Source: Halomonas jincaotanensis
GTDB lineage: Bacteria; Pseudomonadota; Gammaproteobacteria; Pseudomonadales; Halomonadaceae
DNA: 64,000 nt
NCBI RefSeq assembly: GCF_018448785.1
Contig: NZ_JAHCLU010000013.1
Span: 62,001 to 126,000 of the forward strand
Direction: 5' to 3'
Shown here piece after piece: positions 1-8,903 of the stretch. The translations under genes and the position numbers were made by a program. The first letter of the stretch is position 1. The number at the start of each line of letters is the position of its first letter. The notes under the pieces were generated by a model that ran no database searches, was not told the origin of the DNA, and was given only the letters and a program-made list of their open reading frames with translations.

Positions 1-321
1 GTGTCCGCGAAAGCGATACGCATTGATCAGCTGGAGAACCTTGACCTGCTTCTTGTTCTCTCCACTGTCGACGGAGGCTGTTGCCTGGGCAGTGCGCCGC
101 TGGCGCCCCAACTGATAGAACTCGTCGCGGATCGGGGCAAGCGGAACGTCGCGGGAAGGGCTGCCCTCGGGGCGTGGCAACTGATCGAAATAATGTCGCC
201 ACTCATCGGGGACAGTGTCGGGGTCTTCGAGGTACTGATCAAAGAGCGCTTCTACATAGTGAGCGTTGCCACCACTTACGTGAGAGGTACGCCACATCAA
301 CTCCATTATGCCTTGTTCCAT
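1..321 (-). CDS. sucA: 2-oxoglutarate dehydrogenase E1 component, N-terminal part (cut by window edge)
   Basis: Translating the minus strand from 321 gives MEQGIMELMWRTSHVSGGNA, then LFDQYLEDPDTVPDEWR and finally LINAYRFRG. This is the characteristic E1 N-terminus that docks the dihydrolipoyl succinyltransferase core. The protein is the thiamine-diphosphate dehydrogenase that decarboxylates 2-oxoglutarate in the TCA cycle; only about 107 residues are inside the window. The start is uncertain: a GTG at 339 is in frame, and no strong ribosome site decides between them, although an AGGG lies upstream of the ATG. It follows sdhB in the same direction, as in other gammaproteobacteria. Confidence 0.9.
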   Translation of the reverse strand, partial: MEQGIMELMWRTSHVSGGNAHYVEALFDQYLEDPDTVPDEWRHYFDQLPRPEGSPSRDVPLAPIRDEFYQLGRQRRTAQATASVDSGENKKQVKVLQLINAYRFRGH

Positions 322-431
322 GTCTCGGTCACCCTGCACTGATGGGGTGGTATCGCCGTCACCACCATTCGGCAGCGGCGACATCAGTGATGCCCTACCG
401 GTGGGCGGACACCTTAAATCCTATGGTCGAA

Positions 432-454
432 AGCCGGTGCCTTGGGCACCGGCT
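432..454. repeat. 10-bp hairpin between sdhB and sucA
   Basis: Perfect inverted repeat AGCCGGTGCC / GGCACCGGCT with a three-base loop. On the minus strand only three T follow, so it is not a clear intrinsic terminator. It could be an attenuator, a processing site or an mRNA-stabilising hairpin between two genes of different stoichiometric need. Confidence 0.6.
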
Positions 455-480
455 CTCTTTCGCTATTCTGCCGGGTCATT

Positions 481-501
481 GCTGCGACGCAATGTCGCAG
501 C
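481..501. repeat. 8-bp hairpin between sdhB and sucA
   Basis: Perfect inverted repeat GCTGCGAC / GTCGCAGC with loop GCAAT, about 40 bases after the sdhB stop on the minus strand. Together with the dyad at 432-454 it makes a two-hairpin intergenic segment. There is no T-run. Confidence 0.5.
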
Positions 502-541
502 ACGATGCCGATCACCATGATAACAAGCTGCGCGCTGCTAT

Positions 542-1252
542 TTAAGTGGCATCGGCCAGCAACATCTCGCGAATCTTGCCGATGGCGCGTGTCGGATTGA
601 GCCCCTTGGGACATACCGCCACGCAGTTCATGATGCCACGACAGCGAAACACGGAGAACGGATCTTCAAGCGCTGCCAGGCGCTCGGCGGTGGCAGTGTC
701 GCGTGAGTCCGCCAGGAAACGATAAGACTGAAGGAGCCCAGCCGGACCCACGAACTTTTCCGGGTTCCACCAGAACGACGGGCATGCCGTAGAGCAACAG
801 GCACATAGAATGCATTCATAGAGGCCATCCAGCTTGTCGCGATCTTCCGGCGACTGCAGTCGCTCTATTGCTGGCTCGGGGTCGCTGTTCAGCAGATAAG
901 GTTGAATGCGTTCGTACTGCTTGTAGAACAGCCCCATGTCGACCACCAGATCGCGAATCACCGGCAGGCCCGGCAGCGGACGCAGCACCAGCTTGTTGCC
1001 CTTGACCACCTCGGAGAGCGGCGTAATGCATCCCAGGCCGTTCTTGCCGTTCATGTTCATGCCGTCGGAACCGCAGACGCCTTCGCGGCAACTGCGACGA
1101 AACGCCAGGCCGCTATCCTGCTCCTTCATCAGATGCAGGACATCGAGCACCATGAGGTCACGCCCGTGGGTGTCGACTTGGAATTCCTGCATGTAGGGCG
1201 CAGAGTCGGTTTCCGGATTGTAGCGGTAAATGGATACCTGAAGTGTGGACAT
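542..1252 (-). CDS. sdhB: Succinate dehydrogenase iron-sulfur subunit
   Basis: At 236 residues it has the usual SdhB length. It carries electrons from the FAD subunit to ubiquinone through three clusters, all visible: the [2Fe-2S] segment RSCREGVCGSDGMNMNG near residue 55, the [4Fe-4S] segment CILCACCSTACP near 145, and the [3Fe-4S] segment CRGIMNCVAVCPKGLNP near 203. It is the last gene of the sdhCDAB operon, 26 bases after sdhA, on the cytoplasmic face of the inner membrane. The sucA gene follows after a hairpin-containing gap. Confidence 0.97.
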   Translation of the reverse strand: MSTLQVSIYRYNPETDSAPYMQEFQVDTHGRDLMVLDVLHLMKEQDSGLAFRRSCREGVCGSDGMNMNGKNGLGCITPLSEVVKGNKLVLRPLPGLPVIRDLVVDMGLFYKQYERIQPYLLNSDPEPAIERLQSPEDRDKLDGLYECILCACCSTACPSFWWNPEKFVGPAGLLQSYRFLADSRDTATAERLAALEDPFSVFRCRGIMNCVAVCPKGLNPTRAIGKIREMLLADAT

Positions 1253-1278
1253 CGTGACTCCTTCTCGTCTCTACGGCG

Positions 1279-3051
1279 TTAGTAGGTGCGGATTTTCGGC
1301 TCGAAGGTATCGACCGTCTTGGGCGCGAAGTTGACATCACGCTTGCCAACCCGTTTCTCGAGTGGGAAGTAGAGAGAATGCTTGAGCCAGTTGACGTCGT
1401 CACGATCCGGATAATCGTAGCGGGAATGCGCGCCACGGCTCTCCTTGCGATCGAGTGCCGCAATGGCAGTGGCTTCGGCGACTTCCATCAGGTTGTCGAG
1501 TTCCAGCGCCTCGACCCGTGCGGTGTTGAAGGCATTGGACTTGTCCGGGAGGTAGGCATTACCAATGCGAGCACGTAGCTCTTCCAGCTGCCTGACGCCC
1601 TTCTGCATATTTTCTTCCTCACGGAAGACACCGAAGGAGTTCTGCATGATGGCCTGCAGTTCGCGCTTGAGCGCGGGCACCGACTCGCCATCGCCGGACT
1701 CGTTCCAGCGGCTCATGCGCTTCATCGCAGTGGCGATATCGGATTCGCTGGCGTCGAGATAGTCGACGCCCTCGTTGAGCGCGCCCTCAATGAACATGCC
1801 GGCGGCACGCCCGAAGACCACCAGGTCGAGCAGCGAGTTGCCGCCCAGACGGTTGGCACCATGCACCGATACGCAGGCTGCTTCCCCGCAGGCGAAGAGA
1901 CCATTGACGATCCGGTCCTTGCCATCGCCGTCCTGCATGATCGCCTGACCATGCACGTTGGTAGGGATACCGCCCATCATGTAGTGACAGGTCGGGACGA
2001 CCGGGATCGGCTCGCTGGCAGGATCAACATGCGCGAAGGTCTTGGACAGCTCGACGATGCCCGGAAGGCGCTTGCCCAGCACGTCATCGCCCAAGTGATC
2101 GAGCTTGAGGAAGACGTGATCGCCATGTTCCCCGCAGCCACGACCTTCGAGGATCTCCATGACCATGGAGCGCGCTACCACATCGCGGCCGGCGAGATCC
2201 TTGGCATTGGGCGCATAGCGCTCCATGAAGCGCTCGCCGTCCTTGTTGATCAGATAACCGCCCTCTCCACGACAACCTTCGGTCACCAGTGTGCCGGCGC
2301 CATAGATGCCGGTCGGGTGGAACTGCCACATCTCCATGTCCTGCATGGGGAAGCCAGCACGCAACGCCATACCGATTCCATCGCCGGTATTGATCAGGGC
2401 ATTGGTGGTGGAGGCATAGATACGCCCGGCCCCGCCGGTCGCCAACACCGTGGCCTTGGACTTCACGTGCACCACTTCACCGGTCTCGATGTCCATGGCG
2501 ATGCAGCCGACCACGTCACCGTTGGCGTTCTTCACCAGATCAACGGCGTACCACTCGTTGAGGAAGGTCGTGTTATTTTTCAGGTTGTTCTGATAGAGCG
2601 TATGCAGCAGGGCATGGCCGGTTCGGTCGGCAGCCGCGCAGGTCCGCGCCGCCTGGCCACCCTCGCCGAAATTCTTGGACTGCCCACCGAAGGGACGCTG
2701 GTAGATCCGGCCGTTGTCGAAGCGGGAGAACGGCAGCCCCATGTGCTCGAGCTCGAAGACCGCCTTGGGCCCTTCGGAACACATGTACTCGGCCGCATCC
2801 TGGTCGGCGATATAGTCGCCGCCCTTGACGGTGTCGTACATGTGCCAGCGCCAATCATCGTCTGGGTCGGACGAGGCAATGGCACAGGTGATACCCCCCT
2901 GGGCAGACACGGTGTGCGAGCGGGTCGGGAAAACCTTTGACAACACGGCGGTCTTCTTGCCGGACTTGGCGAGTTCGAGAGCGGCACGCATGCCGGCGCC
3001 TCCACCACCGATGATGATGGCATCGAAGGATAGGCTACGCAGATTGGACAT
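1279..3051 (-). CDS. sdhA: Succinate dehydrogenase flavoprotein subunit
   Basis: 590 residues, the standard length. The catalytic subunit of complex II oxidises succinate to fumarate. The N-terminal dinucleotide fold reads [13 protein letters not shown] (residues 12-24). His46 in [10 protein letters not shown] is the covalent FAD attachment residue. HPTGIYGAG and the MGGIPTN / [13 protein letters not shown] segments are the usual substrate and FAD-binding motifs. It starts three bases after the sdhD stop, so translational coupling is likely. Confidence 0.98.
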   Translation of the reverse strand: MSNLRSLSFDAIIIGGGGAGMRAALELAKSGKKTAVLSKVFPTRSHTVSAQGGITCAIASSDPDDDWRWHMYDTVKGGDYIADQDAAEYMCSEGPKAVFELEHMGLPFSRFDNGRIYQRPFGGQSKNFGEGGQAARTCAAADRTGHALLHTLYQNNLKNNTTFLNEWYAVDLVKNANGDVVGCIAMDIETGEVVHVKSKATVLATGGAGRIYASTTNALINTGDGIGMALRAGFPMQDMEMWQFHPTGIYGAGTLVTEGCRGEGGYLINKDGERFMERYAPNAKDLAGRDVVARSMVMEILEGRGCGEHGDHVFLKLDHLGDDVLGKRLPGIVELSKTFAHVDPASEPIPVVPTCHYMMGGIPTNVHGQAIMQDGDGKDRIVNGLFACGEAACVSVHGANRLGGNSLLDLVVFGRAAGMFIEGALNEGVDYLDASESDIATAMKRMSRWNESGDGESVPALKRELQAIMQNSFGVFREEENMQKGVRQLEELRARIGNAYLPDKSNAFNTARVEALELDNLMEVAEATAIAALDRKESRGAHSRYDYPDRDDVNWLKHSLYFPLEKRVGKRDVNFAPKTVDTFEPKIRTY

Positions 3052-3054
3052 GAA

Positions 3055-3402
3055 TCAGGCTCCCCAGAGAACTTGGATGCCCCAGACCAGGAACACGAAG
3101 ATGGCCAGGATAATGAAAGTCTGGACGCCAACACGAATGGCCGTCCCCTTGAGATAGTCGGTGGTCACGGTCCACAATCCGATCCAGGCGTGAGCCGCCA
3201 ACGACACGAAGGCCAGCAGCGAGAAAATGCGCATCCATGTCTGGGCAAAGAGTCCGTGCCAGGTCATGTAGTCTAGATTGGGATTCAGCAGCAGGTAGGC
3301 AACAATGAAAAACGTGTAGAGCGCCAGAACGATGGCCGAGGCACGTTGAATTAGCCAGTCGGACAGGCCGCTGCGTCCGAAGCTTGTGATATTGGTTACC
3401 AT
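3055..3402 (-). CDS. sdhD: Succinate dehydrogenase membrane anchor subunit D
   Basis: 115 residues with three hydrophobic helices (about residues 17-38, 51-72 and 89-113). It is one of the two cytochrome b556 anchor subunits that hold SdhAB on the membrane and help form the quinone site. The ATG overlaps the sdhC stop by seven bases, which implies coupled translation. Identity rests on position and topology more than sequence, as this subunit is poorly conserved. Confidence 0.93.
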   Translation of the reverse strand: MVTNITSFGRSGLSDWLIQRASAIVLALYTFFIVAYLLLNPNLDYMTWHGLFAQTWMRIFSLLAFVSLAAHAWIGLWTVTTDYLKGTAIRVGVQTFIILAIFVFLVWGIQVLWGA

Positions 3403-3773
3403 ACCCAGACTCCCGCCAGAATGATCAGTACGGCACTTACGATCACGGTGATCTGTGCCTTCTTTACGCCGCCTTCAAGCGTCACCCCGATATTGACATC
3501 CATCAATAGATGCTTGATCCCTGCCACGAGATGGAATGACAAGGCCGAGAGCAGCCCCCAGGCAACCAATTTGGCGAGAATATTGTGAGCCAAGGCATCA
3601 CTCACTGCCTCGAAGCCCGCTGGCGAAGACAGGGACTTGTCGAGTGCCCAGAAGGCAAAGATGAGACCGACGAAAAGAATGACACCGGTGATTCGGTGAG
3701 CAATCGAGGTCAGGGCGGGAAGGGGAAACTGTATCGTGGAGAGATCGAGGTTTACGGGTCGTTTGCTATTCAC
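3396..3773 (-). CDS. sdhC: Succinate dehydrogenase cytochrome b556 subunit
   Basis: I start it at the GTG at 3773, which gives VNSKRPVNLDLSTIQFPLPA, the typical SdhC N-terminus, and 125 residues. The open frame continues upstream to 3881, but those extra 36 residues are Arg/Ser/Pro-rich and unlike the family. The motif SIAHRITGV near residue 27 and the heme-ligand histidine region SFHLVAGIKHLLMD are present, with three membrane helices. It is the first gene of the operon; the promoter is at 3906-3934. Confidence 0.93.
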   Translation of the reverse strand: MNSKRPVNLDLSTIQFPLPALTSIAHRITGVILFVGLIFAFWALDKSLSSPAGFEAVSDALAHNILAKLVAWGLLSALSFHLVAGIKHLLMDVNIGVTLEGGVKKAQITVIVSAVLIILAGVWVW

Positions 3774-3905
3774 GGCTCTATACACACTCTCTTGACCCGC
3801 TCCTGGTCTATTTGGAGATCGCCCGAGCGGGTGGTGGTTTCGGGAAGGGGATCGGCCTACCGACTGCTGCGAGGCCGCCATTTCCTGCCAGTCACGCGGT
3901 AAAAG

Positions 3906-3934
3906 ATTATAGGGACATGACCGCCTCCTGACAA
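3906..3934 (-). promoter_or_regulatory. Promoter of sdhCDAB
   Basis: On the minus strand TTGTCA and TATAAT are separated by 17 bases, a near-perfect sigma-70 match. It predicts a start near 3899 and a 5' leader of about 125 bases before the sdhC GTG. The leader is long enough for post-transcriptional control, but I see no family-level structure in it. Confidence 0.75.
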
Positions 3935-4057
3935 ATGAGCTGCAGAAAAACTAGACCTTCGTGTAGTGGCAAGGAGCGGCCTGAGGCGGCTTGCCATCGA
4001 CGATGCGCCCTCAAACCGCACCCCCATGGTGCATAGCACCATTTTCTCATCAAAACC

Positions 4058-4084
4058 TTTACACAAAAAAATACCATGTACAAT
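4058..4084 (+). promoter_or_regulatory. Possible upstream promoter of gltA
   Basis: TTTACA and TACAAT with a short 15-base spacer, upstream of the better promoter at 4106-4133. It may be a second start; the short spacer makes this weak. Confidence 0.3.
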
Positions 4085-4105
4085 AGACGGCTGGCGATGG
4101 GCTAA

Positions 4106-4133
4106 TTGACAATCGCTGGGACGCTTCTATAGT
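4106..4133 (+). promoter_or_regulatory. Promoter of gltA
   Basis: TTGACA and TATAGT with a 16-base spacer, giving a start near 4140 and a leader of roughly 70 bases. The -35 is a consensus match. This and the sdhC promoter point away from each other from one shared 435-base control region. Confidence 0.75.
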
Positions 4134-4208
4134 GGGCAAATCTTTTCCCGGCTTGTGTAGCAATGAAACTATTCCTCGCCCCATCTTAAACTCGACAGGA
4201 GGCCACTC

Positions 4209-5495
4209 ATGGCTGACAGGAAAGCGACGCTGACGGTAGACGGTCTGGATAAGCCGATCGAGCTGCCGGTCTACTCCGGCGCCCTGGGCCCCGACGTCAT
4301 TGACGTACGCAGCTTGGGGGCAGAAGGCCTCTTCACCTACGACCCAGGCTTCATGGCCACCTCCTCTTGCCAATCCGCCATCACCTATATTGACGGTGGC
4401 AAGGGCGTGCTGTTGCACCGCGGCTACCCCATCGACCAGCTCGCCAAGGAATCCAACTTCGTCGAGCTGTGCTACCTGCTGATGTTCGGCGAGCTACCAG
4501 ACGATGCCCAGTATGCAGATTTCGAGAGCCGCATCAGCAACCACACCATGGTCCACGACCAGATCAACAACTTCTTCAAGGGCTTCCGCCGCGACGCTCA
4601 TCCGATGTCGATCCTTTGCGGCGTGGTCGGTGGCCTGGCGGCTTTCTACCATGACCACCTGGACATTACCGTGCAGGAGGATCGCGAGATCAGCGCGATC
4701 CGCCTGATCGCCAAGATGCCCACCATCGCGGCGATGTCCTACAAGTACAACATCGGCCAGCCGTTCAACTACCCGCGCAACAATCTGAACTATGCGGAGA
4801 ATTTTCTCTACATGATGTTCAGCAACCCCTGCGAGGAGTACAAGATCAATCCGGTCTACGCCAAGGCCATGGACCGCATCTTCATGCTTCACGCCGACCA
4901 CGAGCAGAACGCCTCCACCTCCACGGTGCGACTGGCCGGCTCTACCGGCGCCAATCCTTTCGCCTGCATCAGTGCCGGCATCGCGGCGCTGTGGGGTCCG
5001 GCTCATGGCGGCGCCAACGAAGCGGTGCTGAACATGCTCGACGAGATCGGCGACGATTCGGAAGAGAACATCCAGCGCTACATCGACAAGGCCAAGGACA
5101 AGGACGACAACTTCAAGCTGATGGGCTTCGGCCACCGCGTCTATCGAAATTTCGACCCGCGCGCCAAGGTGATGAAAGAAACCTGCGACGAAGTACTGGC
5201 CGAGCTGGGCATGGCCGATGATCCGCAGCTCAAGATCGCCAAGCGCCTAGAGCAGATCGCCCTGGAGGACAACTACTTCATCGAGCGCAAACTCTACCCG
5301 AACGTGGACTTCTACTCCGGCATCATCCTCAAGGCCATGGGTATCCCGAAGAACATGTTTACGGTGATCTTCGCGGTATCGCGTACCATCGGCTGGATTT
5401 CCCACTGGCATGAAATGATAAGCGACAGCTACAAGATTGGTCGCCCACGCCAGCTGTACATCGGGCATGATCAGCGCGACTATCCTACCCGTTAA
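4209..5495 (+). CDS. gltA: Citrate synthase (type II)
   Basis: 428 residues, the length of the hexameric NADH-sensitive type II enzyme. It condenses acetyl-CoA and oxaloacetate. Recognisable segments include [12 protein letters not shown], the oxaloacetate-binding [24 protein letters not shown] with a catalytic His, and [15 protein letters not shown]. The Shine-Dalgarno ACAGGAGG lies about seven bases before the ATG. It is divergent from sdhCDAB, the common gamma arrangement, and is followed by a strong terminator. Confidence 0.98.
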   Translation: MADRKATLTVDGLDKPIELPVYSGALGPDVIDVRSLGAEGLFTYDPGFMATSSCQSAITYIDGGKGVLLHRGYPIDQLAKESNFVELCYLLMFGELPDDAQYADFESRISNHTMVHDQINNFFKGFRRDAHPMSILCGVVGGLAAFYHDHLDITVQEDREISAIRLIAKMPTIAAMSYKYNIGQPFNYPRNNLNYAENFLYMMFSNPCEEYKINPVYAKAMDRIFMLHADHEQNASTSTVRLAGSTGANPFACISAGIAALWGPAHGGANEAVLNMLDEIGDDSEENIQRYIDKAKDKDDNFKLMGFGHRVYRNFDPRAKVMKETCDEVLAELGMADDPQLKIAKRLEQIALEDNYFIERKLYPNVDFYSGIILKAMGIPKNMFTVIFAVSRTIGWISHWHEMISDSYKIGRPRQLYIGHDQRDYPTR

Positions 5496-5531
5496 GATGG
5501 CAGTGCATGCCAGGCCCGAGGGGCCGTTATG

Positions 5532-5556
5532 AAAGGCCGCCCACGGGCGGCCTTTT
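5532..5556 (+). terminator. Intrinsic terminator of gltA
   Basis: Stem AAAGGCCGCC / GGCGGCCTTT with a CACG-type loop, ending in a T-run. The symmetric A and T flanks mean it could also work for leftward transcripts. Confidence 0.85.
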
Positions 5557-5619
5557 GGTCTCTGTCATGAAAACCAAACGACGATATCCCTTATCACCCT
5601 GCAATTCAGGAGCATTACG

Positions 5620-6510
5620 ATGAGCCACACGATCTCGACAGTAGCCTTTATCGGCCTTGGCGTCATGGGGTATCCGATAGCCGGTCACCTTGCCAGGCAA
5701 GGGCTGAACGTACGCGTCTATAACCGCACGGCTGCCAAGGCGCAGGCATGGAGCCAGGAGCATGGCGGCAGCCATCATCCCACCCCCCGCGAGGCCGCCG
5801 AGAGTGCCAATCTGGTGTTGGTCTGCGTGGGCAACGACGACGATGTCCGCGAGGTCACCACTGGACCGGAAGGCGCACTGGCCGGCATGGCAGCAGGCAG
5901 CCTACTGGTCGACCATACCACCGCGTCTGCTGAACTCGCCGAGTCACTTGACGTGGCGTGTCGTGAACGAGACATCGGGTTTGTCGACGCCCCCGTGTCC
6001 GGCGGCCAGCAGGGTGCCGAGAACGGCGCTCTGACCATCATGTGTGGTGGTAGCGACCCCGACTTCGCCCGCGTGAAGCCGCTGCTCAGCCATTATGGCA
6101 AGGCCGTAACATTGATGGGCGCTGCCGGTAGCGGTCAACTGACCAAGATGGTCAACCAGATTTGCATCGCCGGACTGGTGCAGGGATTGGCCGAAGGCCT
6201 GCATTTTGCCGAGCAGGCGGGACTCGATCAGAAGCGAGTGATCGAGGTGATTTCAAAGGGTGCGGCCGGCTCATGGCAAATGGAAAATCGCCACCAGACC
6301 ATGATCGGCGACGAGTATGAACATGGTTTTGCCGTCAACTGGATGCGCAAGGATCTGGGCATTTGCCTGGACCAGGCCCGCCAACTTCAGGCCAGGCTGC
6401 CGGTTACCGCATTGGTTGACCAGTTCTATGCCGACGTGCAAGCCATGGAAGGCGGTCGCTGGGACACCTCCTCATTGCTGCGCCGCCTGCGTGCTTTCGG
6501 AAAGGCGTGA
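5620..6510 (+). CDS. NAD(P)-dependent beta-hydroxyacid dehydrogenase (3-hydroxyisobutyrate / tartronate semialdehyde reductase family)
   Basis: 296 residues. The N-terminal Rossmann motif is FIGLGVMGYPIAGHL (residues 10-24). The substrate signature FVDAPVSGGQQGAENGAL lies near 121-138. The catalytic Lys segment GQLTKMVNQ lies near 172, with the conserved Asn. The family interconverts beta-hydroxy acids and semialdehydes (3-hydroxyisobutyrate, glycerate, 2-hydroxy-3-oxopropionate). No neighbour gives the substrate. It has its own SD (CAGGAGC) and appears monocistronic. Confidence 0.88.
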   Translation: MSHTISTVAFIGLGVMGYPIAGHLARQGLNVRVYNRTAAKAQAWSQEHGGSHHPTPREAAESANLVLVCVGNDDDVREVTTGPEGALAGMAAGSLLVDHTTASAELAESLDVACRERDIGFVDAPVSGGQQGAENGALTIMCGGSDPDFARVKPLLSHYGKAVTLMGAAGSGQLTKMVNQICIAGLVQGLAEGLHFAEQAGLDQKRVIEVISKGAAGSWQMENRHQTMIGDEYEHGFAVNWMRKDLGICLDQARQLQARLPVTALVDQFYADVQAMEGGRWDTSSLLRRLRAFGKA

Positions 6511-6965
6511 TGACTTCTTGCATCGCCGCTTGCCGTGACGACCTCGGGTGTCGCCAACACAGCCTGGCTAATGATTTCATTGCTCACATTTTTGACTTAT
6601 TCGCAAGAACGAATTTAGTCATTACGCAGAAGGATATGACTCATTATCAAGGACATCAGGCGTTTTCCACACATTCTGTGGATAACCCTGTTCACAACCA
6701 CTCGAAAACGTCCTTGAATCGCCATGAACAGCGGGGAGCGCTTAGATTGGTCAAAATTTGATCTAATGTAAGCGACTGATTTAACTTAACTTTTTTCAAA
6801 ACCCAGCAACCGCGCAGAGTTGCGCACGAAAGGTCCGTAGCGCAGATAAGAAAGCGGGACACGTGGACAAGTCAGAGGATGTCAAGCCAAAAATGGCCAA
6901 AAACCAGACAGAAAATGCAAATCAACCGCTAGCGATACGAGACGTTAACAAAGCATACAAACGCG
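6511..6965. other. Non-coding gap with DnaA-box-like inverted pair
   Basis: No convincing gene. It is notably more AT-rich than its surroundings. It holds TTTTCCACA at 6663-6671 facing TGTGGATAA (a consensus DnaA box on the minus strand) at 6677-6685. A near-box TTATTCGCA lies near 6598, and an AT-rich run TTTAACTTAACTTTTTTC follows. Small open frames here (for example 6507-6761) have no coding character. Confidence 0.4.
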
Positions 6966-6988
6966 AAAAAAAGCGCCAGATCGGCGCC
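6966..6988 (-). terminator. Terminator of the tRNA-Ala/tRNA-Glu transcript
   Basis: Read leftward: GGCGCC, loop GATCT, GGCGCT, then seven T. The stem is six pairs including one G-T. It sits about 35 bases beyond the tRNA-Glu 3' end, exactly where the tRNA operon should stop. Confidence 0.75.
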
Positions 6989-7021
6989 ATTGCGGAGGCT
7001 AGCGATAGATTGAAGCGAGAA

Positions 7022-7097
7022 TGGCGTCCCATAGGGGGTTCGAACCCCTGTTACCGCCGTGAAAGGGCGGTGTCCTGGACCACTAGACGAATGGGAC
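7022..7097 (-). tRNA. tRNA-Glu (TTC)
   Basis: The minus strand folds as a 76-nt cloverleaf. The acceptor is GTCCCAT / ATGGGAC, the anticodon loop CCTTTCACG carries TTC, the T-arm is GGGGTTCGAACCCC, and CCA is encoded. It is the substrate of the glutamyl-tRNA synthetase gene just upstream (gltX, 7280-8761). Confidence 0.95.
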
Positions 7098-7120
7098 GCT
7101 GTCGCAGCGGAAACTTGGAT

Positions 7121-7196
7121 TGGTGGAGCCTAGCGGGATCGAACCGCTGACCTCAACACTGCCAGTGTTGCGCTCTCCCAGCTGAGCTAAGGCCCC
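7121..7196 (-). tRNA. tRNA-Ala (GGC)
   Basis: Minus-strand 76-nt cloverleaf beginning GGGGCCTTAGCTCAGCTGGG, anticodon GGC within ACTGGCAGT, T-loop GGTTCGATCC, encoded CCA. The acceptor stem has one imperfect pair (GGGGCCT with AGGCTCC). It is co-oriented with tRNA-Glu, 23 bases apart, so the two are probably one transcript. Confidence 0.95.
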
Positions 7197-7227
7197 AAAA
7201 ATCATGCGTTTCCTGAAGACGAGGCGC

Positions 7228-7256
7228 ATGTTACCGACGACCCCCGACTTCGTCAA
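7228..7256 (-). promoter_or_regulatory. Promoter of the tRNA-Ala/tRNA-Glu operon
   Basis: TTGACG and TAACAT separated by 17 bases on the minus strand, followed by a GC-rich discriminator GCGCC. Such discriminators are known for stable-RNA promoters under stringent (ppGpp/DksA) control. It lies between the gltX stop and tRNA-Ala, so the tRNAs need not depend on gltX readthrough. Confidence 0.65.
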
Positions 7257-7279
7257 CAGGAAAGCACCCTTTTCCTATC

Positions 7280-8761
7280 CTATTTGAGTTCTCGAAACTC
7301 TTTCTCGAAGCGCTTGGCCTGCTTCTTGGAGATGCCTCCCAGCACCTCAATGGCGTGACGTAGACGCGCACGAGTCATGTCAGAACCCAGGATGGCCATG
7401 GCGTCCATTACCGAGGTACTTGAAGAGGAACCGGTAATTGCGACGAAGACCGGTGCCAGGAATGCCTTCATCTTGAGGTCGAAGTGAGCCGCCAGCAACT
7501 TGACCTCCGCCAGTAGCACCTCCTTGTGCCAGGTCGGCAGGGTTTCGAAGCGCCACACCAGAAACTGCAGCAATTTAAGCAATGTGTCGTGATCCAACTG
7601 GATATCCGCAAAGCTGTCTTCGTCGATGCCCGGCAGTCCGACAAAGAAGTGCCCGGCCAGCGGCAGCACGTCTGACAGCGTTTCGACTCGGGGGCGTACC
7701 TCGGGAAGAATCTTGTTCACGTAGGCTTCATTGAAGGCCCACTCGATCAAGGCCTTTAGCAAGCCGCGGTCATCGAGATCCTCGCGAATATACACACCGT
7801 TGAGCCAGGTAAGCTTTTCCAGATCGAATACCGGACCACCAAGCGATACCCGCTGAATGTCGAAATCGGCCATCATCTCGTCGAGACTGAATTTCTCACG
7901 CTCATCGGGCATCGACCACCCCATGCGCCCCAAGTAGTTGGTCACCGCCTGGGGCAAGTAACCCATACGCCGATAGTAGTTGATGGACGTGGGATTCTTG
8001 CGCTTCGAGAGCTTCGACTTGTCGGGATTGCGAAGCAACGGCATATGGCAAAGCATCGGCATCTGCCAGCCAAAATAGTCGTAGAGCAATTGGTGCTTCG
8101 GTGCAGAGTTGATCCATTCCTCTCCGCGCAGTACGTGGGTGATACCCATGAGGTGATCGTCGATTACGTTCGCCAAGTGATAGGTCGGCATGCCATCCGA
8201 TTTGAGCAATATCTGGGCGTCAACCTGACCCCATTCCATTTCGATCGGACCGCGTAACATGTCATCGATGACGCAAGTCCCGTCGCTTGGCACTTTCATG
8301 CGTACCACGCAAGGCCAGCCCTGCCTCTCGCGGCGTGCGGCTTCATCGGCAGACAATGCCAGGTCAGCAGGCTTGAGTGCCTGATGCACGCCGGCCGATT
8401 TGCGCGCCTCGCGCAGTTCATCGAGCTCTTCTGCGGTCCGATAACACTTGAAAGCATTCCCCGAGTCGATCAACTGCTGGGCATATTCAGCATATATCTC
8501 GCCCCGCTCGCTTTGGCGATAAGGGCCGTGAGGACCGCCCACATCAGGCCCTTCGTCCCACTCCAGGCCTAGCCAACGCAGCGAATCGAAGATCATCTGC
8601 TCGGACTCGTGGGTCGAACGCACGCGGTCAGTATCCTCGATTCGCAGGATGAACTGACCGCCAAACTGGCGAGCGAAGCACAGATTGAACAAGGCAATAT
8701 AGGCAGTCCCCACATGGGGATCGCCGGTAGGTGACGGCGCGATTCGCGTGCGTACTGTCAT
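7280..8761 (-). CDS. gltX: Glutamyl-tRNA synthetase
   Basis: 493 residues, class I synthetase charging tRNA-Glu. The HIGH-type motif is [11 protein letters not shown] (residues 9-19) and the KMSKS-type motif is KLSKR (250-254), both as in pseudomonad-type GltX. The catalytic domain is followed by the all-helical anticodon-binding C-terminal half. Transcription likely starts at a perfect TATAAT on the minus strand at 8800-8805. The tRNA-Glu gene lies 180 bases downstream. Confidence 0.97.
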   Translation of the reverse strand: MTVRTRIAPSPTGDPHVGTAYIALFNLCFARQFGGQFILRIEDTDRVRSTHESEQMIFDSLRWLGLEWDEGPDVGGPHGPYRQSERGEIYAEYAQQLIDSGNAFKCYRTAEELDELREARKSAGVHQALKPADLALSADEAARRERQGWPCVVRMKVPSDGTCVIDDMLRGPIEMEWGQVDAQILLKSDGMPTYHLANVIDDHLMGITHVLRGEEWINSAPKHQLLYDYFGWQMPMLCHMPLLRNPDKSKLSKRKNPTSINYYRRMGYLPQAVTNYLGRMGWSMPDEREKFSLDEMMADFDIQRVSLGGPVFDLEKLTWLNGVYIREDLDDRGLLKALIEWAFNEAYVNKILPEVRPRVETLSDVLPLAGHFFVGLPGIDEDSFADIQLDHDTLLKLLQFLVWRFETLPTWHKEVLLAEVKLLAAHFDLKMKAFLAPVFVAITGSSSSTSVMDAMAILGSDMTRARLRHAIEVLGGISKKQAKRFEKEFRELK

Positions 8762-8799
8762 GTCGTCCTAGTCCTGTCAGCAAAAAGAGTTTGGCGACG

Positions 8800-8805
8800 A
8801 TTATA
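8800..8805 (-). promoter_or_regulatory. -10 element of gltX
   Basis: Perfect TATAAT on the minus strand, about 39 bases before the gltX ATG. The -35 at standard spacing (CTGCTT) is weak, so only the -10 is called. Confidence 0.55.
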
Positions 8806-8903
8806 CGCCCCTGAGGGAGGCCAAGCAGCCGTACCGGCAGGGAATCATTCTGCAAGCCCGTGGTCGATGCTTCCTGAAGGTAAAAATTTCCACAAGGAAT
8901 CTC

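Noticed and set aside
1..342. Plus-strand open frame of 113 residues
   Set aside because: It is antisense to the clearly recognisable sucA N-terminus on the minus strand.
1861..2940. Long plus-strand open frame (359 residues) inside sdhA
   Set aside because: The opposite strand encodes SdhA with all catalytic motifs; the frame is a by-product of high GC.
6507..6761. Short frame following the hydroxyacid dehydrogenase gene
   Set aside because: It overlaps the previous stop without a ribosome site and lies in AT-rich non-coding DNA with DnaA-like boxes.
6590..6830. Chromosomal replication origin
   Set aside because: Only two or three DnaA-like boxes and no dnaA, dnaN, rpmH or gidA neighbours; kept only as a curiosity.
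6863..7150. Plus-strand open frame running through the tRNA genes
   Set aside because: It reads across two tRNA cloverleafs in antisense and has no family features.
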